Position numbers and translations under genes: made by a program
Notes under the pieces: generated by a model
Told to the model about the DNA's origin: nothing
The model's database searches: none
What the model saw: only the letters and a program-made list of their open reading frames with translations
DNA from: Acidimicrobiia bacterium
GTDB taxonomy: Bacteria > Actinomycetota > Acidimicrobiia > Acidimicrobiales > Poriferisodalaceae
DNA length: 64,000 nt
Assembly: GCA_022820505.1 (NCBI GenBank)
Contig: JAJEFK010000001.1
Location: 1 to 64,000 of the forward strand
Direction of reading: 5' to 3'
Shown: piece by piece, positions 17,464 to 25,606 of the stretch
How positions within the stretch are numbered: the stretch's first letter is position 1
Layout of the letters: each line of letters starts with the position of its first letter

Positions 17464-17558
17464 GGCCAGTGAAGCTGTTTGGTGCCGGTACGCCAGTCCG
17501 GCGCTCCGCTGGCCTTAGTCTCGGAATTCCTCCCTTCCGACACTCAGCATAGCTGCTA

Positions 17559-17591
17559 GTTCCCGGCGACCGTCAAGCAGCCGCCGGGAAC
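17559..17591. repeat. 10-bp inverted repeat GTTCCCGGCG at the end of the AlpA operon
   Basis: GTTCCCGGCG at 17559-17568 pairs perfectly with CGCCGGGAAC at 17582-17591. It covers the last codons of the small minus-strand zinc-finger-like gene and could terminate that operon. The same left arm recurs at the operon's other side (18226), which suggests a protein-binding site rather than only a terminator. Confidence 0.6.
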
Positions 17592-17764
17592 ATACTGCCT
17601 TGTGTCCAAGAGACACCTAAACGGCGTATCTCGCCCGGTACAGCGCCGCGAGCTTCACAGTACGGCCTATGTGCCTCGAAGCATTCCGCAGCGTCAGCCG
17701 GAGGAATGGACCGCGGCTGAGATATCAGCAACGCAAAACACCACGGGCAAGCAATCTCATGCAT
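17573..17764 (-). CDS. Small zinc-finger-like protein, 63 aa
   Basis: The product starts MHEIACPWCFALL and has a CxxC pair at residues 6-9 and an H-x3-C pair (HRPYC) near residues 32-36, enough to bind one zinc. The start at 17764 is preferred over a longer frame because it overlaps the upstream gene's stop by 8 bp (ATGCATGA), a coupling pattern. Small zinc-binding proteins of this type are common in actinophage early regions, mostly without known function. Confidence 0.6.
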   Translation of the reverse strand: MHEIACPWCFALLISQPRSIPPADAAECFEAHRPYCEARGAVPGEIRRLGVSWTQGSMFPAAA

Positions 17765-17897
17765 CGTCGTAAACGCTTTCGTACGGGCCGAAAATCTCAT
17801 GGAAGCTCAGCGAATGGTTGTCATGCTGACGTTGTGTGCGCTTGCGGTTTCTGGCACGCCTAGACGCCGCATTCGCGCGCCGTTGCTTGTTAGTCAT
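17757..17897 (-). CDS. Small basic hypothetical protein, 46 aa
   Basis: MTNKQRRANAASRRARNRKR begins a highly basic N-terminal half; the C-terminal half is acidic and aromatic (FHEIFGPYESVYDDA). It lies 22 bp after the AlpA-like gene and overlaps the next gene. The charge pattern suggests nucleic-acid binding. It has no recognised family, and existence is supported mainly by the tight operon packing. Confidence 0.5.
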   Translation of the reverse strand: MTNKQRRANAASRRARNRKRTQRQHDNHSLSFHEIFGPYESVYDDA

Positions 17898-17919
17898 TCT
17901 TGCAGCGTTGCTGTTTCGT

Positions 17920-18171
17920 CTAGGCATTGCGCGGCACTTTCTCAGCATCACCCCAAGGCGACCCAAACGCATCACAACCCGACGCCGTGGCCGTCTTGAA
18001 ATCAAGCCATTCTGCTACGTCATCACTGCGCCATCTTCGCGACCGTTCCGCTATCAAATGCCCCGGCGGAAAACGGCCGTCATTCACCATACGGTAAATC
18101 GTAGGCACACTCAGGCCGACAATCTCAGACACTTGCTTCACGCTCAGCATCTTTGCCAATTCTGTATTCAT
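17920..18171 (-). CDS. AlpA-like helix-turn-helix regulator / excisionase
   Basis: This 83-aa protein has a MerR-like excisionase HTH at residues 8-40: LSVKQVSEIVGLSVPTIYRM, then a wing with FPPGHLIAERSRRWRSDDVAEWL. AlpA-type proteins activate integrase or structural promoters in P4-like satellites and act as recombination directionality factors in other elements. The ribosome-binding site AAAGGA lies 9 bp upstream on the minus strand. It heads a three-gene minus-strand operon pointing to the integrase. It is the only clear transcription factor in the element. Confidence 0.85.
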   Translation of the reverse strand: MNTELAKMLSVKQVSEIVGLSVPTIYRMVNDGRFPPGHLIAERSRRWRSDDVAEWLDFKTATASGCDAFGSPWGDAEKVPRNA

Positions 18172-18225
18172 AGCAATAATCCTTTCTTTCTTATGCTTGC
18201 TATTGAATACACATAATAGTTCATA

Positions 18226-18248
18226 GTTCCCGGCGGCTTCCCGGGAAC
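18226..18248. promoter_or_regulatory. GTTCCCGG palindrome in the AlpA promoter region
   Basis: GTTCCCGG (18226-18233) pairs with CCGGGAAC (18241-18248), 55 bp upstream of the AlpA-like start. The adjoining 18180-18225 is AT-rich and can hold the minus-strand promoter. The arm TAGTTCCCGGCG is identical to that at 17557-17568, so the operon is bracketed by the same half-site. Confidence 0.55.
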
Positions 18249-18331
18249 TCCGCGATTCACTTGAGAATCATTCCTAAACCGTCAAAGAATTCGTGGCTAC
18301 AACTACAGGAATGCCTAGACCATTGGAACAT

Positions 18332-18475
18332 ATGAGTGAACACCAAATTACGTTGGACTTGCTCAACAGCAAGAACCCGCATTACACGCGTTCACTGCGC
18401 AACGAAGTTGAAATACGGCGCGTGCAGCCATGCGGAACGTGCGGACTTAGGGCGCATTGCCAATGCTCGACTTAG
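18332..18475 (+). CDS. Small hypothetical protein, 47 aa, with C-terminal cysteine cluster
   Basis: The product starts MSEHQITLDLLNSKN and ends with CGTCGLRAHCQCS-type cysteines that could bind zinc. The start is uncertain: GTG 18293 and ATG 18311 are in frame upstream, and none has a good ribosome-binding site. It is the first plus-strand frame divergent from the AlpA operon and overlaps the next small gene by 13 bp. Confidence 0.45.
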   Translation: MSEHQITLDLLNSKNPHYTRSLRNEVEIRRVQPCGTCGLRAHCQCST

Positions 18476-18651
18476 TGGACGCGCCGTTCAATTTGGATTG
18501 CCGCGACGTGATAGCCGCACGCTGTCTCGAATGCGGCACACTGATTACGTTCGGTTGCCGCGCCGGAATGTCAACGCTTCAGCAAATGTGCCTCACTCAC
18601 AGATGCGCCGACGGCAGAACAGCACGATTTATGTATCAGGTAGCTGCTTAG
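18463..18651 (+). CDS. Small cysteine-rich hypothetical protein, 62 aa
   Basis: MLDLVDAPFNLDCRDVIAARC is followed by LECGTLITFGCRAG and MCLTHRCADG, giving a ribbon-like set of cysteines. The start overlaps the preceding small gene, consistent with coupled translation. No family was recognised. The evidence is size, cysteine spacing and position only. Confidence 0.45.
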   Translation: MLDLVDAPFNLDCRDVIAARCLECGTLITFGCRAGMSTLQQMCLTHRCADGRTARFMYQVAA

Positions 18652-18654
18652 GTT

Positions 18655-18816
18655 TCAGCGGCTACCACGACGGCCGAACAGTCTGCGGAACCACCTAGTT
18701 CGCTTTGGCTTGACGCATTCCTGCGCGTCTTCCGGTATTGGCGGCTTCGGTTGGTCAGAAAACATGTCGGCTTCCATTGCGTTGCCGTGTTTCTTGCGCC
18801 ATTCGCATTCATTCAT
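18655..18816 (-). CDS. Small hypothetical protein, 53 aa, basic C-terminus
   Basis: A minus-strand frame starts MNECEWRKKHGN and ends KRTRWFRRLFGRRGSR. No ribosome-binding site is clear and the strand is opposite to its plus-strand neighbour, with 3 bp between stops. It may be a real small regulator transcribed from the operator-rich region to its right, or chance. Confidence 0.35.
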   Translation of the reverse strand: MNECEWRKKHGNAMEADMFSDQPKPPIPEDAQECVKPKRTRWFRRLFGRRGSR

Positions 18817-18835
18817 GGCAGGAACAGTAGCAGGC

Positions 18836-18953
18836 TGTGACACACTGTGACGGCACTTTTGGAAAAACTCCTATTTCGTATCCTGTTTTTTATTTACTAC
18901 TAAACTAAAAACAGGACATATATTTTCAGTTTTACTGAATGGTGTGTCACACC
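18836..18953. promoter_or_regulatory. AT-rich control region with several nested palindromes
   Basis: This is the most AT-rich stretch of the window. It holds TGTGACACAC (18836-18845) and its exact reverse complement GTGTGTCACA (18942-18951). The second copy lies in the perfect palindrome GGTGTG-t-CACACC (18941-18953). TCCTGTTTTT (18881-18890) pairs with AAAAACAGGA (18907-18916). TTCAGT-ttt-ACTGAA occupies 18925-18939. It precedes the first gene of the long plus-strand block, whose ribosome-binding site AAAGGA is at 18966. It is the best candidate for the late promoter and its operators. Confidence 0.65.
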
Positions 18954-18979
18954 TGTTCAACTAGCAAAGGAATACGATT

Positions 18980-19798
18980 ATGGACAGACAAGAAATCAAG
19001 AATTCGGCTGAAGCGTTTATGGTCGCTATGGACACTGTGAAAGACGCTATTCGCACGAGCCGTACGCCTATGCCTGCGCTCGCGGATGCGCTGGGGTTGG
19101 AGCTTGGCGACATCAGTCGCATAACAGGCAAACAGCTACCTACACCGCGTCATATGGACCGGATAGCTGCGCGTCTTGCTGACTGGGGCAACAACGACGC
19201 TGAGCGTGCGGAACGGATAGCGGAACTGGCGGCGCGGTACGCCACCCTAGGAAACGCTGAACGTGCAGAATTGGCGAAACTGACGGCTACGGCGTCGGCA
19301 AGCGCAGACATAGACGAAGACACCAAAGCCGAGATTGAGCACGCCGCGGACATATGGCAGCAACACGAAGCGAAGCTGTACCACGCGGTCGCCAGTTTCA
19401 CGGGCACGAATTCTGAGGCAAGGCGAGTGTTCGGTTTCAACATTGCGCCGAAGCTCGACGGTAACCAGCGCATCACCTACCGCAATTGCCAGTGTGTCGT
19501 AGACGCGTTCCACGAATGGCAGACACTGAACGATACTCGGAAGCCGTTTGTTCTGTTGTCGCCGGAGGAATGGCGCGAACAGCAGGACAGACACGGGTTT
19601 GAAGTCTCACGGGGCGGCTATGAACACTATGTGAAGAGCACCCGAGAATTTCATGATGCGGAACGCTGGAACGCTGAACAGATAGAAGCCGCGGCGCCTG
19701 AGCTAGCGCGTCGTAAGGAAGCAGCCATGTTCAGGAAGATGAGGCCAGACGAAGTACGGGCATGGTGTCGCGAGAACAGACCGGACATAGCGGTTTAG
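18980..19798 (+). CDS. Hypothetical protein, 272 aa, possible N-terminal HTH
   Basis: First gene of the plus-strand structural block, with a good ribosome-binding site (AAAGGA). Residues 25-60 (RTSRTPMPALADALGLELGD, then ISRITGKQLPTP) look like a lambda-repressor-type helix-turn-helix. Residues 70-130 are helical and charged. The C-terminal half contains VFGFNIAPKLDGNQR and an Arg/Glu-rich tail. It might be the missing repressor-type regulator or a structural protein. No family assignment is made. Confidence 0.75.
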   Translation: MDRQEIKNSAEAFMVAMDTVKDAIRTSRTPMPALADALGLELGDISRITGKQLPTPRHMDRIAARLADWGNNDAERAERIAELAARYATLGNAERAELAKLTATASASADIDEDTKAEIEHAADIWQQHEAKLYHAVASFTGTNSEARRVFGFNIAPKLDGNQRITYRNCQCVVDAFHEWQTLNDTRKPFVLLSPEEWREQQDRHGFEVSRGGYEHYVKSTREFHDAERWNAEQIEAAAPELARRKEAAMFRKMRPDEVRAWCRENRPDIAV

Positions 19799-19836
19799 CG
19801 ACCTAATGACTATGGGCTATTTATGCTCAAAGTATT

Positions 19837-20439
19837 ATGTTCGCGGCGGCTGTTTCTATCGGCGTTTCTTCGCTTGGCGGCGCAGGATGGGGCGCAGCCA
19901 AAGCCGTCGCCATTGGAGCCAAACGCACACATAGAGCTATTGAGCCGATCCGGCGGCCTTTGACGGCAATAGCCGCAGGCGGAACGCTGCTGGGGGAAGC
20001 TGTCTCACATATTGACTTGCCGTTGGACTGGGCGCAGAAAGTCGCGGTGCAATGGCAAGCGGACCGCGTGAAAGCGGTAGCCGTCGAAGTCGGCAAGGCG
20101 TTGCGCGGACCGGCTTCGCTTTGGCCGGAAGGCTCAGGCAAGTCGCGTGCGGCGTTCTCAGCGGAGCCGGTGGACGCCCAGACAATCGACGTGCGCAACC
20201 CGTTGGACTATGTGCACGTTCTCAACAACGAACGCCATATCAGAGGCAACGAGAACGAGCATTATCAGGCTGCTCAGCGCACCGTAACGCATCACTGGCC
20301 GGCTATCGCCAGAAACGCTCAGGCGACCGCTGAGAACGGCTCAGACGCCGCAGACAGCACGTCAGCCGTGCGCGATCTGAGCGCAGCCGTGACCAACCGC
20401 GGCCTCGGCCTTGCCCGCAACGCGTTGGCAGGTGTCTGA
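19837..20439 (+). CDS. Hypothetical phage protein, 200 aa
   Basis: The N-terminal 30 residues are small and hydrophobic (Ala/Gly-rich, FAAAVSIGVSSLGGAGWGAA) and might insert in a membrane or form a helix. The middle carries RNPLDYVHVLNNERHIRGNE. The gene lies directly before the tape-measure-like gene, ending one base before that gene's start. In siphophages that slot is often a tail-assembly or minor head/tail protein. No family was recognised. Confidence 0.65.
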   Translation: MFAAAVSIGVSSLGGAGWGAAKAVAIGAKRTHRAIEPIRRPLTAIAAGGTLLGEAVSHIDLPLDWAQKVAVQWQADRVKAVAVEVGKALRGPASLWPEGSGKSRAAFSAEPVDAQTIDVRNPLDYVHVLNNERHIRGNENEHYQAAQRTVTHHWPAIARNAQATAENGSDAADSTSAVRDLSAAVTNRGLGLARNALAGV

Positions 20440-20440
20440 C

Positions 20441-21730
20441 ATGGCTGCTTTTCAGGCTGGCGGCGGCGAAGGCGTTCTGTTCCGGATCAAGTCACAATTC
20501 GACGATGCCGCCGTGAAGGCGTTTCAATCAGGGTTGGCTTCGGCTTCGAAAGCGGCAGTGAACACGGCTACGGCGTTGCTGAGGCTCAGCGGCATTGCCG
20601 CCAAGCTCGCTACCGGCTTCAAAATTCTCATAGCTATCAAAGTCGCCGGGTTTTTCAACAATGTCGCCAACGCCGGAATCGAAGCCGCGCAAGCGCTGAA
20701 ACAGTTCGAGTACCAAACCGGCATAAGCGCGGGTCATATGTCGGAGCTTCGCAAAGAGCTAGGCATCACGTCTGAGCAGAATGAGCTTTTTTTGCGCAGT
20801 GTCAAAGGCGACATTGCGGCATTGCGCGAGCTTGAACGGCGCAACAGCGAAGTAGCGAACGCTATCAAGCGCACCGGCTTGGAGACTGCCCAGGTAGCGG
20901 CGTTGTCGCCAGCGGACATTTACCAAGCTTTGGCGGCAAGCGCCGACATAGCCGAAAGCCGAGTAGCTGCATTGAACGAACGGCTGGCGGACATGGCCGA
21001 CGTATCCGACGATGTAGCGAATGACTGGGACGAATTCTTCGAGCAGTTCAAAGAGGATTTAGGCGCAGCCAAAGATGACCTTACCGACTTTCTGCTGAAT
21101 CCTTTCGGAGCGGCTGAAGGCATAGAGAAAGGGCTAGGCAAAATAGGCAAGTTCTTTCAGCATGACCCTTATGAGCAATGGGAAAAGAACTATCAGAAGT
21201 TCAACGACACGACACGCGGGCTGATAGAGACAAACGCGAAGCTGACAAGCGGACTGGATGACACTACCGACCGCCGTGAAGAAGTCATGGATTTCTACGA
21301 AGGCGCAGCGAATCTGTCAGGCGAACTGTCAGACAGACTGGACCGGGCAGCAGCCAAGCAGAAAGCATTCAACGAAACGCTGCAATGGCTGAGAGACAAC
21401 GGCGCAGCAATCAACAAAGCTGCCAGAAAGGCAGGCGGAGGAATCGCATTCATTGAAGGCAAGGCATTAGGAGCAACTACAGCACTGGAGCGCCTAGGCG
21501 CAGCATTGGCCGCAGCTACAGGCTTCGAGAATCCGAACTACCCGACACAATCCGAATTGAACGATTTCACTACACGCGCAAACCTGAACTTGGTGCGCGA
21601 CAAGATAGGAGGCACCGGAGCACCGGGCGGCATTGGCGGACTCGGGCCGCAGGGAAGCTCAGGCACAGCGCCAGCGCCAGAAGACCAAGACGAGTACAAG
21701 AAGCACGGCTACGGCGGTACGGTGCTATGA
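20441..21730 (+). CDS. Putative short tape-measure / minor tail protein
   Basis: Start ATG 20441 follows the preceding TGA by one base; a longer frame from 20411 overlaps that gene and is not preferred. The 429-aa protein opens with VLFRIKSQFDDAAVKAFQSG, then Ala-rich helices with a hydrophobic patch at about residues 45-80. It continues with long charged helices (residues 100-350) and a Gly-rich tail (GGTGAPGGIGGLGPQG). This is the pattern of tape-measure proteins, but it is much shorter than usual siphophage examples. Position before the tail-tip protein supports the call. A short tail would follow. Confidence 0.6.
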   Translation: MAAFQAGGGEGVLFRIKSQFDDAAVKAFQSGLASASKAAVNTATALLRLSGIAAKLATGFKILIAIKVAGFFNNVANAGIEAAQALKQFEYQTGISAGHMSELRKELGITSEQNELFLRSVKGDIAALRELERRNSEVANAIKRTGLETAQVAALSPADIYQALAASADIAESRVAALNERLADMADVSDDVANDWDEFFEQFKEDLGAAKDDLTDFLLNPFGAAEGIEKGLGKIGKFFQHDPYEQWEKNYQKFNDTTRGLIETNAKLTSGLDDTTDRREEVMDFYEGAANLSGELSDRLDRAAAKQKAFNETLQWLRDNGAAINKAARKAGGGIAFIEGKALGATTALERLGAALAAATGFENPNYPTQSELNDFTTRANLNLVRDKIGGTGAPGGIGGLGPQGSSGTAPAPEDQDEYKKHGYGGTVL

Positions 21731-23217
21731 GCCGCCATAAGCCGATTGAGTCATGGCAGATCGACTTCGACCAAACGCTGAACTGGACGTCAGATCATGG
21801 CGACGTAACCGAAGTATGGCTTGCCGATGACATCATGGCAGGCTGCAACCCTGCGCTCGACGGGCGCGGCGTGCGAACAGAATGCGCCTACGGCCTGTTG
21901 ACGCTGTGGAATGGCGACAATCGTTACAACCCGAACAGCAGCAAAGCCATTGTCGACGAAACGAAGCTGCGCCGCAGAAACCCGGTGCGACTTGTCATTG
22001 ACGGCGTGACAGCTTTCGAGGGTATAGCCGAATTCCAAGGCGTTCAAGGCGACGGCAAAAGCTCGACTATCACTTTCGAATTGTCTGCTGAGGATCGTTC
22101 ACGCGTCACATTGCGCCGCAAGGAAATGAACCACACTGGCGGCACAGTGTCAGACGTGGCCGAGAAAGCAGCCGAATTGTGGGGAATGAACATCACAGCA
22201 GCGTCAGACAATCCGATAGGCCAGATTTACTATTCAGGCAATGCGCTGATCTTTCTCGACAATCTGGCACGCTACGCCGGTGGTTGGTTCATTCAATTGC
22301 TTTCGGGCGGCTGGCTGTTCGTTGACTATGTGCGCTCAGCGGCGCAGCCTTCGGCGGCAGTGTTCGGGCTGGAATATGAGCCGTTGGACGGCTACTCGCA
22401 GCTAGAACGCCAAGGCCATATTCGCAACTACGCTGCGCCCCGGGCCACATTCTGGGAAACTTCGCAAGAACGAAGCCTGCTGGCTGCTACTGAAATCAGG
22501 CGCAATCGGCACCAAGCCGGTACTGTGCGCCTAGTTTTCGACCGCGGCGACTCTCAGCAGCCGCTTGGCTGGACAGACTTTGCAGTGTCACCCGACGATG
22601 TTGCATTGTTCATAAGCTCACAAGTCGAGTCGAACTATGTCGCCTACGTCAGCTTTCAGACTCTCGGCTATCTGAAACCGCCGCCGCAGACTGTGCGCGT
22701 GGTCGGCTACGGGCAAGTGAACAGGCGCAAACAGTCAAACCCGCGTGAACTGATAATCACAGAAGGCAGCACACAAGAAACCTACGGACAGCAAGAACTT
22801 CTGTTGCCGCCGTGGTTCCCTACCGGTTTCGCCAACATTGCCGACTATCTGCGCCCGTGGCTGCGGAACCTTTCACAAGGCCCGGAATGGCTGCAAATAA
22901 CGTATCGGGAATGGCAGCCGACCAAAGCCCAGTCAAACGCATTGCGAGACAAGATGATCCCCGGAATGCCGGTGACTCACACAATCATTTCAGATGACCA
23001 AGTTGTGACCTATCCGGCAACCGTGATGGCAGTACGGTTGTCGCGCACGCTGAACAATGCGCGCAGGCGCACCGCATACAGCTTGAAGCGCCGCGCTGTG
23101 CCGCCAGCACCCTTGACAGCAACGATAGGCAGTATCAGCGACAGAACTGCGATAGCCACCGTTGGCATCCCTTCGTTCGCTGAGGAACAGATTTACGCTC
23201 GACATAGGACAGCATGA
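21727..23217 (+). CDS. Tail-tip / baseplate-hub-like protein
   Basis: This 496-aa protein starts in an ATGA overlap with the preceding gene. The N-terminus (DFDQTLNWTSDHGDVTEVWL) and the segment VRLVIDGVTAFEGIAEFQG resemble phage tail-hub proteins that start with a beta-rich domain. Residues about 135-210 include a late-control-like region (VSDVAEKAAELWGMNITA). The C-terminus becomes a fibronectin-like strand region (LTATIGSISDRTAIATVGIP) which seems to continue into the next gene. It probably lies at the tail tip. Confidence 0.65.
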   Translation: MSRHKPIESWQIDFDQTLNWTSDHGDVTEVWLADDIMAGCNPALDGRGVRTECAYGLLTLWNGDNRYNPNSSKAIVDETKLRRRNPVRLVIDGVTAFEGIAEFQGVQGDGKSSTITFELSAEDRSRVTLRRKEMNHTGGTVSDVAEKAAELWGMNITAASDNPIGQIYYSGNALIFLDNLARYAGGWFIQLLSGGWLFVDYVRSAAQPSAAVFGLEYEPLDGYSQLERQGHIRNYAAPRATFWETSQERSLLAATEIRRNRHQAGTVRLVFDRGDSQQPLGWTDFAVSPDDVALFISSQVESNYVAYVSFQTLGYLKPPPQTVRVVGYGQVNRRKQSNPRELIITEGSTQETYGQQELLLPPWFPTGFANIADYLRPWLRNLSQGPEWLQITYREWQPTKAQSNALRDKMIPGMPVTHTIISDDQVVTYPATVMAVRLSRTLNNARRRTAYSLKRRAVPPAPLTATIGSISDRTAIATVGIPSFAEEQIYARHRTA

Positions 23218-24371
23218 CCATGCCCGGAGACTGGATAAACCTAACGCCTGAATTCGCAGCCGGGGCGACTATCGACTTCGGCATAGGAAGCCTGACGGCT
23301 TCGACAGATTACGAATTCGAAGTGTCACGCGATCCGACGTTTGCAACCGACGTAATCCGAAAGACATTCAGCACACTTGCTGTTCAGCACAACGTCATTC
23401 TGAAGTCGTTGAGCTATGCAAGCACAGCAATTGACCTATCAGGCATAGATCTTTCGGTAGAACGCGTGCTTGCGCTGAACGTCAATGAAGCCATACTCGG
23501 CAACGAGACGCTGACAGCAGTAGCCGAAGACGCCGACGCGACCGTAACCGTCGTGTTCAACGGCGCTGATCTGGACGAAGTAGGGCAGTATCACTGGACT
23601 GTCACTATTGATAACGAGACTTCGCAAGCAGTCTACGAAATTCATATCCTGTTCAATGCTGTTGTCGGCATCGACATTGACACTCATAGGCAGAACTTCA
23701 ATTCGCCTTGGTCATTGCATATTCACAATAGCATTTTGTATTCAGGCGGCGTGTCGTGGGTTCATTTGTTCAATTCGATTACAGCCGACTACCTAGACGA
23801 ACGTTTTCAAGTGGCAGGCAATTGGCTCGGCCAAGGCTTGCACATTCACAATAACCGCATTCTCTCACTGGCCGCTACAAGCCAATATTCGCCTTTCGTC
23901 TATGCCGTTGATGTCATGGGCTTCGGCAATCGCCAGACTTTGCAATTGCGGATCATGCCAGCACGAAGCAGCTATTTCATGGCCGGATATGAAGGCACCG
24001 CGTGGATAGGTCAACCAGGTTCCGCAACGCTCATGGGCTTGAACGCTGACACGCTGGCGCTGTCTCACAGCGACAATGTGACATTGAGCCGATCCGGTTT
24101 ATGGCGTGGAATGTACGTAACAGCAGACCGTTTCGTACTAGTCGAGAAAGTCGGCCAAGCCTTCGAAGTCGCCTACTTCGACCGCCAAGGCAACGAACAG
24201 CACTCCGAAGGATGGGCCATAGCAGACAACAGCGACTTGACCCTGACAAAAGTAGAAAGCATCACGTCTGACGGCGTGACCATATGGATAGGCGACGTAA
24301 CCGAAGAGACCGCCTACGCATTCTCCGCGGCGACGAAACAGTATGTAGGCAATCAAGGTCAGCCGCAGTAG
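23214..24371 (+). CDS. Beta-rich minor tail protein
   Basis: The start overlaps the previous stop as ATGA. The N-terminal 60 residues complete an Fn3-like domain (LTASTDYEFEVSRDPTFATD). Residues 75-150 form a second beta-sandwich. The remaining 230 residues have repeated strands with W/Y-x-G motifs (SYFMAGYEGTAWIGQPG, VTIWIGDVTEETAY) that resemble a beta-propeller. It is likely exposed at the tail tip and involved in receptor contact, which is inference from position and fold pattern. Confidence 0.6.
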   Translation: MTMPGDWINLTPEFAAGATIDFGIGSLTASTDYEFEVSRDPTFATDVIRKTFSTLAVQHNVILKSLSYASTAIDLSGIDLSVERVLALNVNEAILGNETLTAVAEDADATVTVVFNGADLDEVGQYHWTVTIDNETSQAVYEIHILFNAVVGIDIDTHRQNFNSPWSLHIHNSILYSGGVSWVHLFNSITADYLDERFQVAGNWLGQGLHIHNNRILSLAATSQYSPFVYAVDVMGFGNRQTLQLRIMPARSSYFMAGYEGTAWIGQPGSATLMGLNADTLALSHSDNVTLSRSGLWRGMYVTADRFVLVEKVGQAFEVAYFDRQGNEQHSEGWAIADNSDLTLTKVESITSDGVTIWIGDVTEETAYAFSAATKQYVGNQGQPQ

Positions 24372-24403
24372 GCAGTGATTATATTCATGGCGAAGGTTTC
24401 GTT

Positions 24404-24976
24404 ATGGCTGACAAGTCCTACAAAGCAAGCAAGACAAACATTTACTTCGGCGGTACAGCGTTCTTGGCTGACCTGAATTCTGCGCTGGACGGCACGTTCG
24501 TGCTGACTGGCACTTGCACTGTGAATCGTGCGAATGCGCGCGACGCCACCGGCGTAAGAGGCAAGACAGCAGACGGCGGCACGCTGGCAATGTCGGGCGC
24601 TGGCTCATTCAGGCTCACAGACGAAGTGAAGAAATGTCTTGCCAACCCGAACGGCGTTCTGTTCATAGACCGCACAGACGCCGGGTTCGCTTACGCGATC
24701 CCTGCGGTATGCCACGGCATACAGATTGATGACCCTTCCGACGGGTACGTAATGTATGCGTTGACGTTCAGCGAAGGCGAGCCTGACACTGCGGTAGTGG
24801 GCGGATCGGTAGCTGCTGTGCCTACGAGAGACGCGGGCAGCCGTACTGTCGGATCAGGACAAGAGGCATACGTGAAAGATGACAGCACCATTGTCAGAAA
24901 AACAGGCAACTTCAGTCAAACAAAAGGCACGGTAGCTGTCGTAGGAAGCGCTTTGGTAGCGGAGGGAACGGGCTAA
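24404..24976 (+). CDS. Putative tail tube / major tail protein, 190 aa
   Basis: ATG 24404 has a GAAGG ribosome-binding site 7 bp upstream; the upstream open frame is not used. The sequence (FLADLNSALDGTFVLTGTCT, GTLAMSGAGSFRLTDEVKK) is beta-rich with a C-terminal Ig-like strand pattern (TGNFSQTKGTVAVVGSALV). Size and Thr/Gly/Val composition suit a tube or decoration protein. It is followed by a coupled gene (TAATG). Confidence 0.5.
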   Translation: MADKSYKASKTNIYFGGTAFLADLNSALDGTFVLTGTCTVNRANARDATGVRGKTADGGTLAMSGAGSFRLTDEVKKCLANPNGVLFIDRTDAGFAYAIPAVCHGIQIDDPSDGYVMYALTFSEGEPDTAVVGGSVAAVPTRDAGSRTVGSGQEAYVKDDSTIVRKTGNFSQTKGTVAVVGSALVAEGTG

Positions 24977-25458
24977 TGTCAATCTACGCGCAAGGCAAGA
25001 ACTCGAAGATGTCGCTAGCGCGCACGTCTTCGGCTGCCAAGACAGACATAACGGGCCGCGGTCAGGGAACAGACGCGCTGTCTCGCGGTATCAATCAGGA
25101 CACTGCCACGCGTCCAGCACGCGGACGTTCGGTTATGGCGCTCGGCAATTTCGTTGCCCATGACTTCGGAGTGTCGAGCATGACTTCGCACGCTACGCAT
25201 GACGGGTTGCTGCGCGACGGCTTCGGGCAACGCTACTGGGGCGACTATGCGGAGGAAGGCACAGCGAAGGGAAACCCGAAAGTCAGCTTTGAGGCCGTGG
25301 CTGCCACGCTGTCACTGTCGTTGAACAATGATGATGATAGCTGTACGTGGGGAATCTCATTGATGGTGGACGGCACCCCTACCGTGGCCGCTTACGCTGA
25401 GGAAGATACCCCTATGGCTGCTGTGATTGACTTAGACGCTGAGCCGGAAGCCGAATAA
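24976..25458 (+). CDS. Hypothetical structural protein, 160 aa
   Basis: Coupled to the preceding gene by a TAATG overlap. The product contains GRSVMALGNFVAHDFGVSS, FEAVAATLSLSLNNDDD and an acidic end. Partnership with the preceding gene suggests a tail or decoration protein pair. No family was recognised. It is the last gene before a 148-bp gap and the packaging genes. Confidence 0.5.
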   Translation: MSIYAQGKNSKMSLARTSSAAKTDITGRGQGTDALSRGINQDTATRPARGRSVMALGNFVAHDFGVSSMTSHATHDGLLRDGFGQRYWGDYAEEGTAKGNPKVSFEAVAATLSLSLNNDDDSCTWGISLMVDGTPTVAAYAEEDTPMAAVIDLDAEPEAE

Positions 25459-25606
25459 TTCCAGTTTTTTCGGCCAAGGTGCGAAGAGAGCGGCTCTCTC
25501 CGCCGCCAAATTTGCGCGATATCTGGAAACGCGCGCCCAAATATCTTGAATTCATAGGGTTTTTTATTCGCGTGCTCCCCCCGCAGCCTCCGCTAATACT
25601 AAATCT
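25459..25606. other. Non-coding gap before packaging genes; candidate cos/pac site and promoter
   Basis: The gap holds AGAGAG-cgg-CTCTCT (hairpin near 25490), a stretch rich in GCGCG words, the AT-rich GGGTTTTTTATTCGCG, and the G/C-only CTCCCCCCGC segment just before the HNH gene. In HNH-plus-terminase phages cos commonly lies right upstream of the HNH or small-terminase gene. It is the only sizeable gap within the structural block, so it is the natural place for cos. No cos consensus is claimed. Confidence 0.35.

Noticed and set aside
17312-17572. A full CRISPR array
   Set aside because: Only two imperfect repeats are found; no third unit at the expected 62-bp steps on either side and no cas genes in the window.
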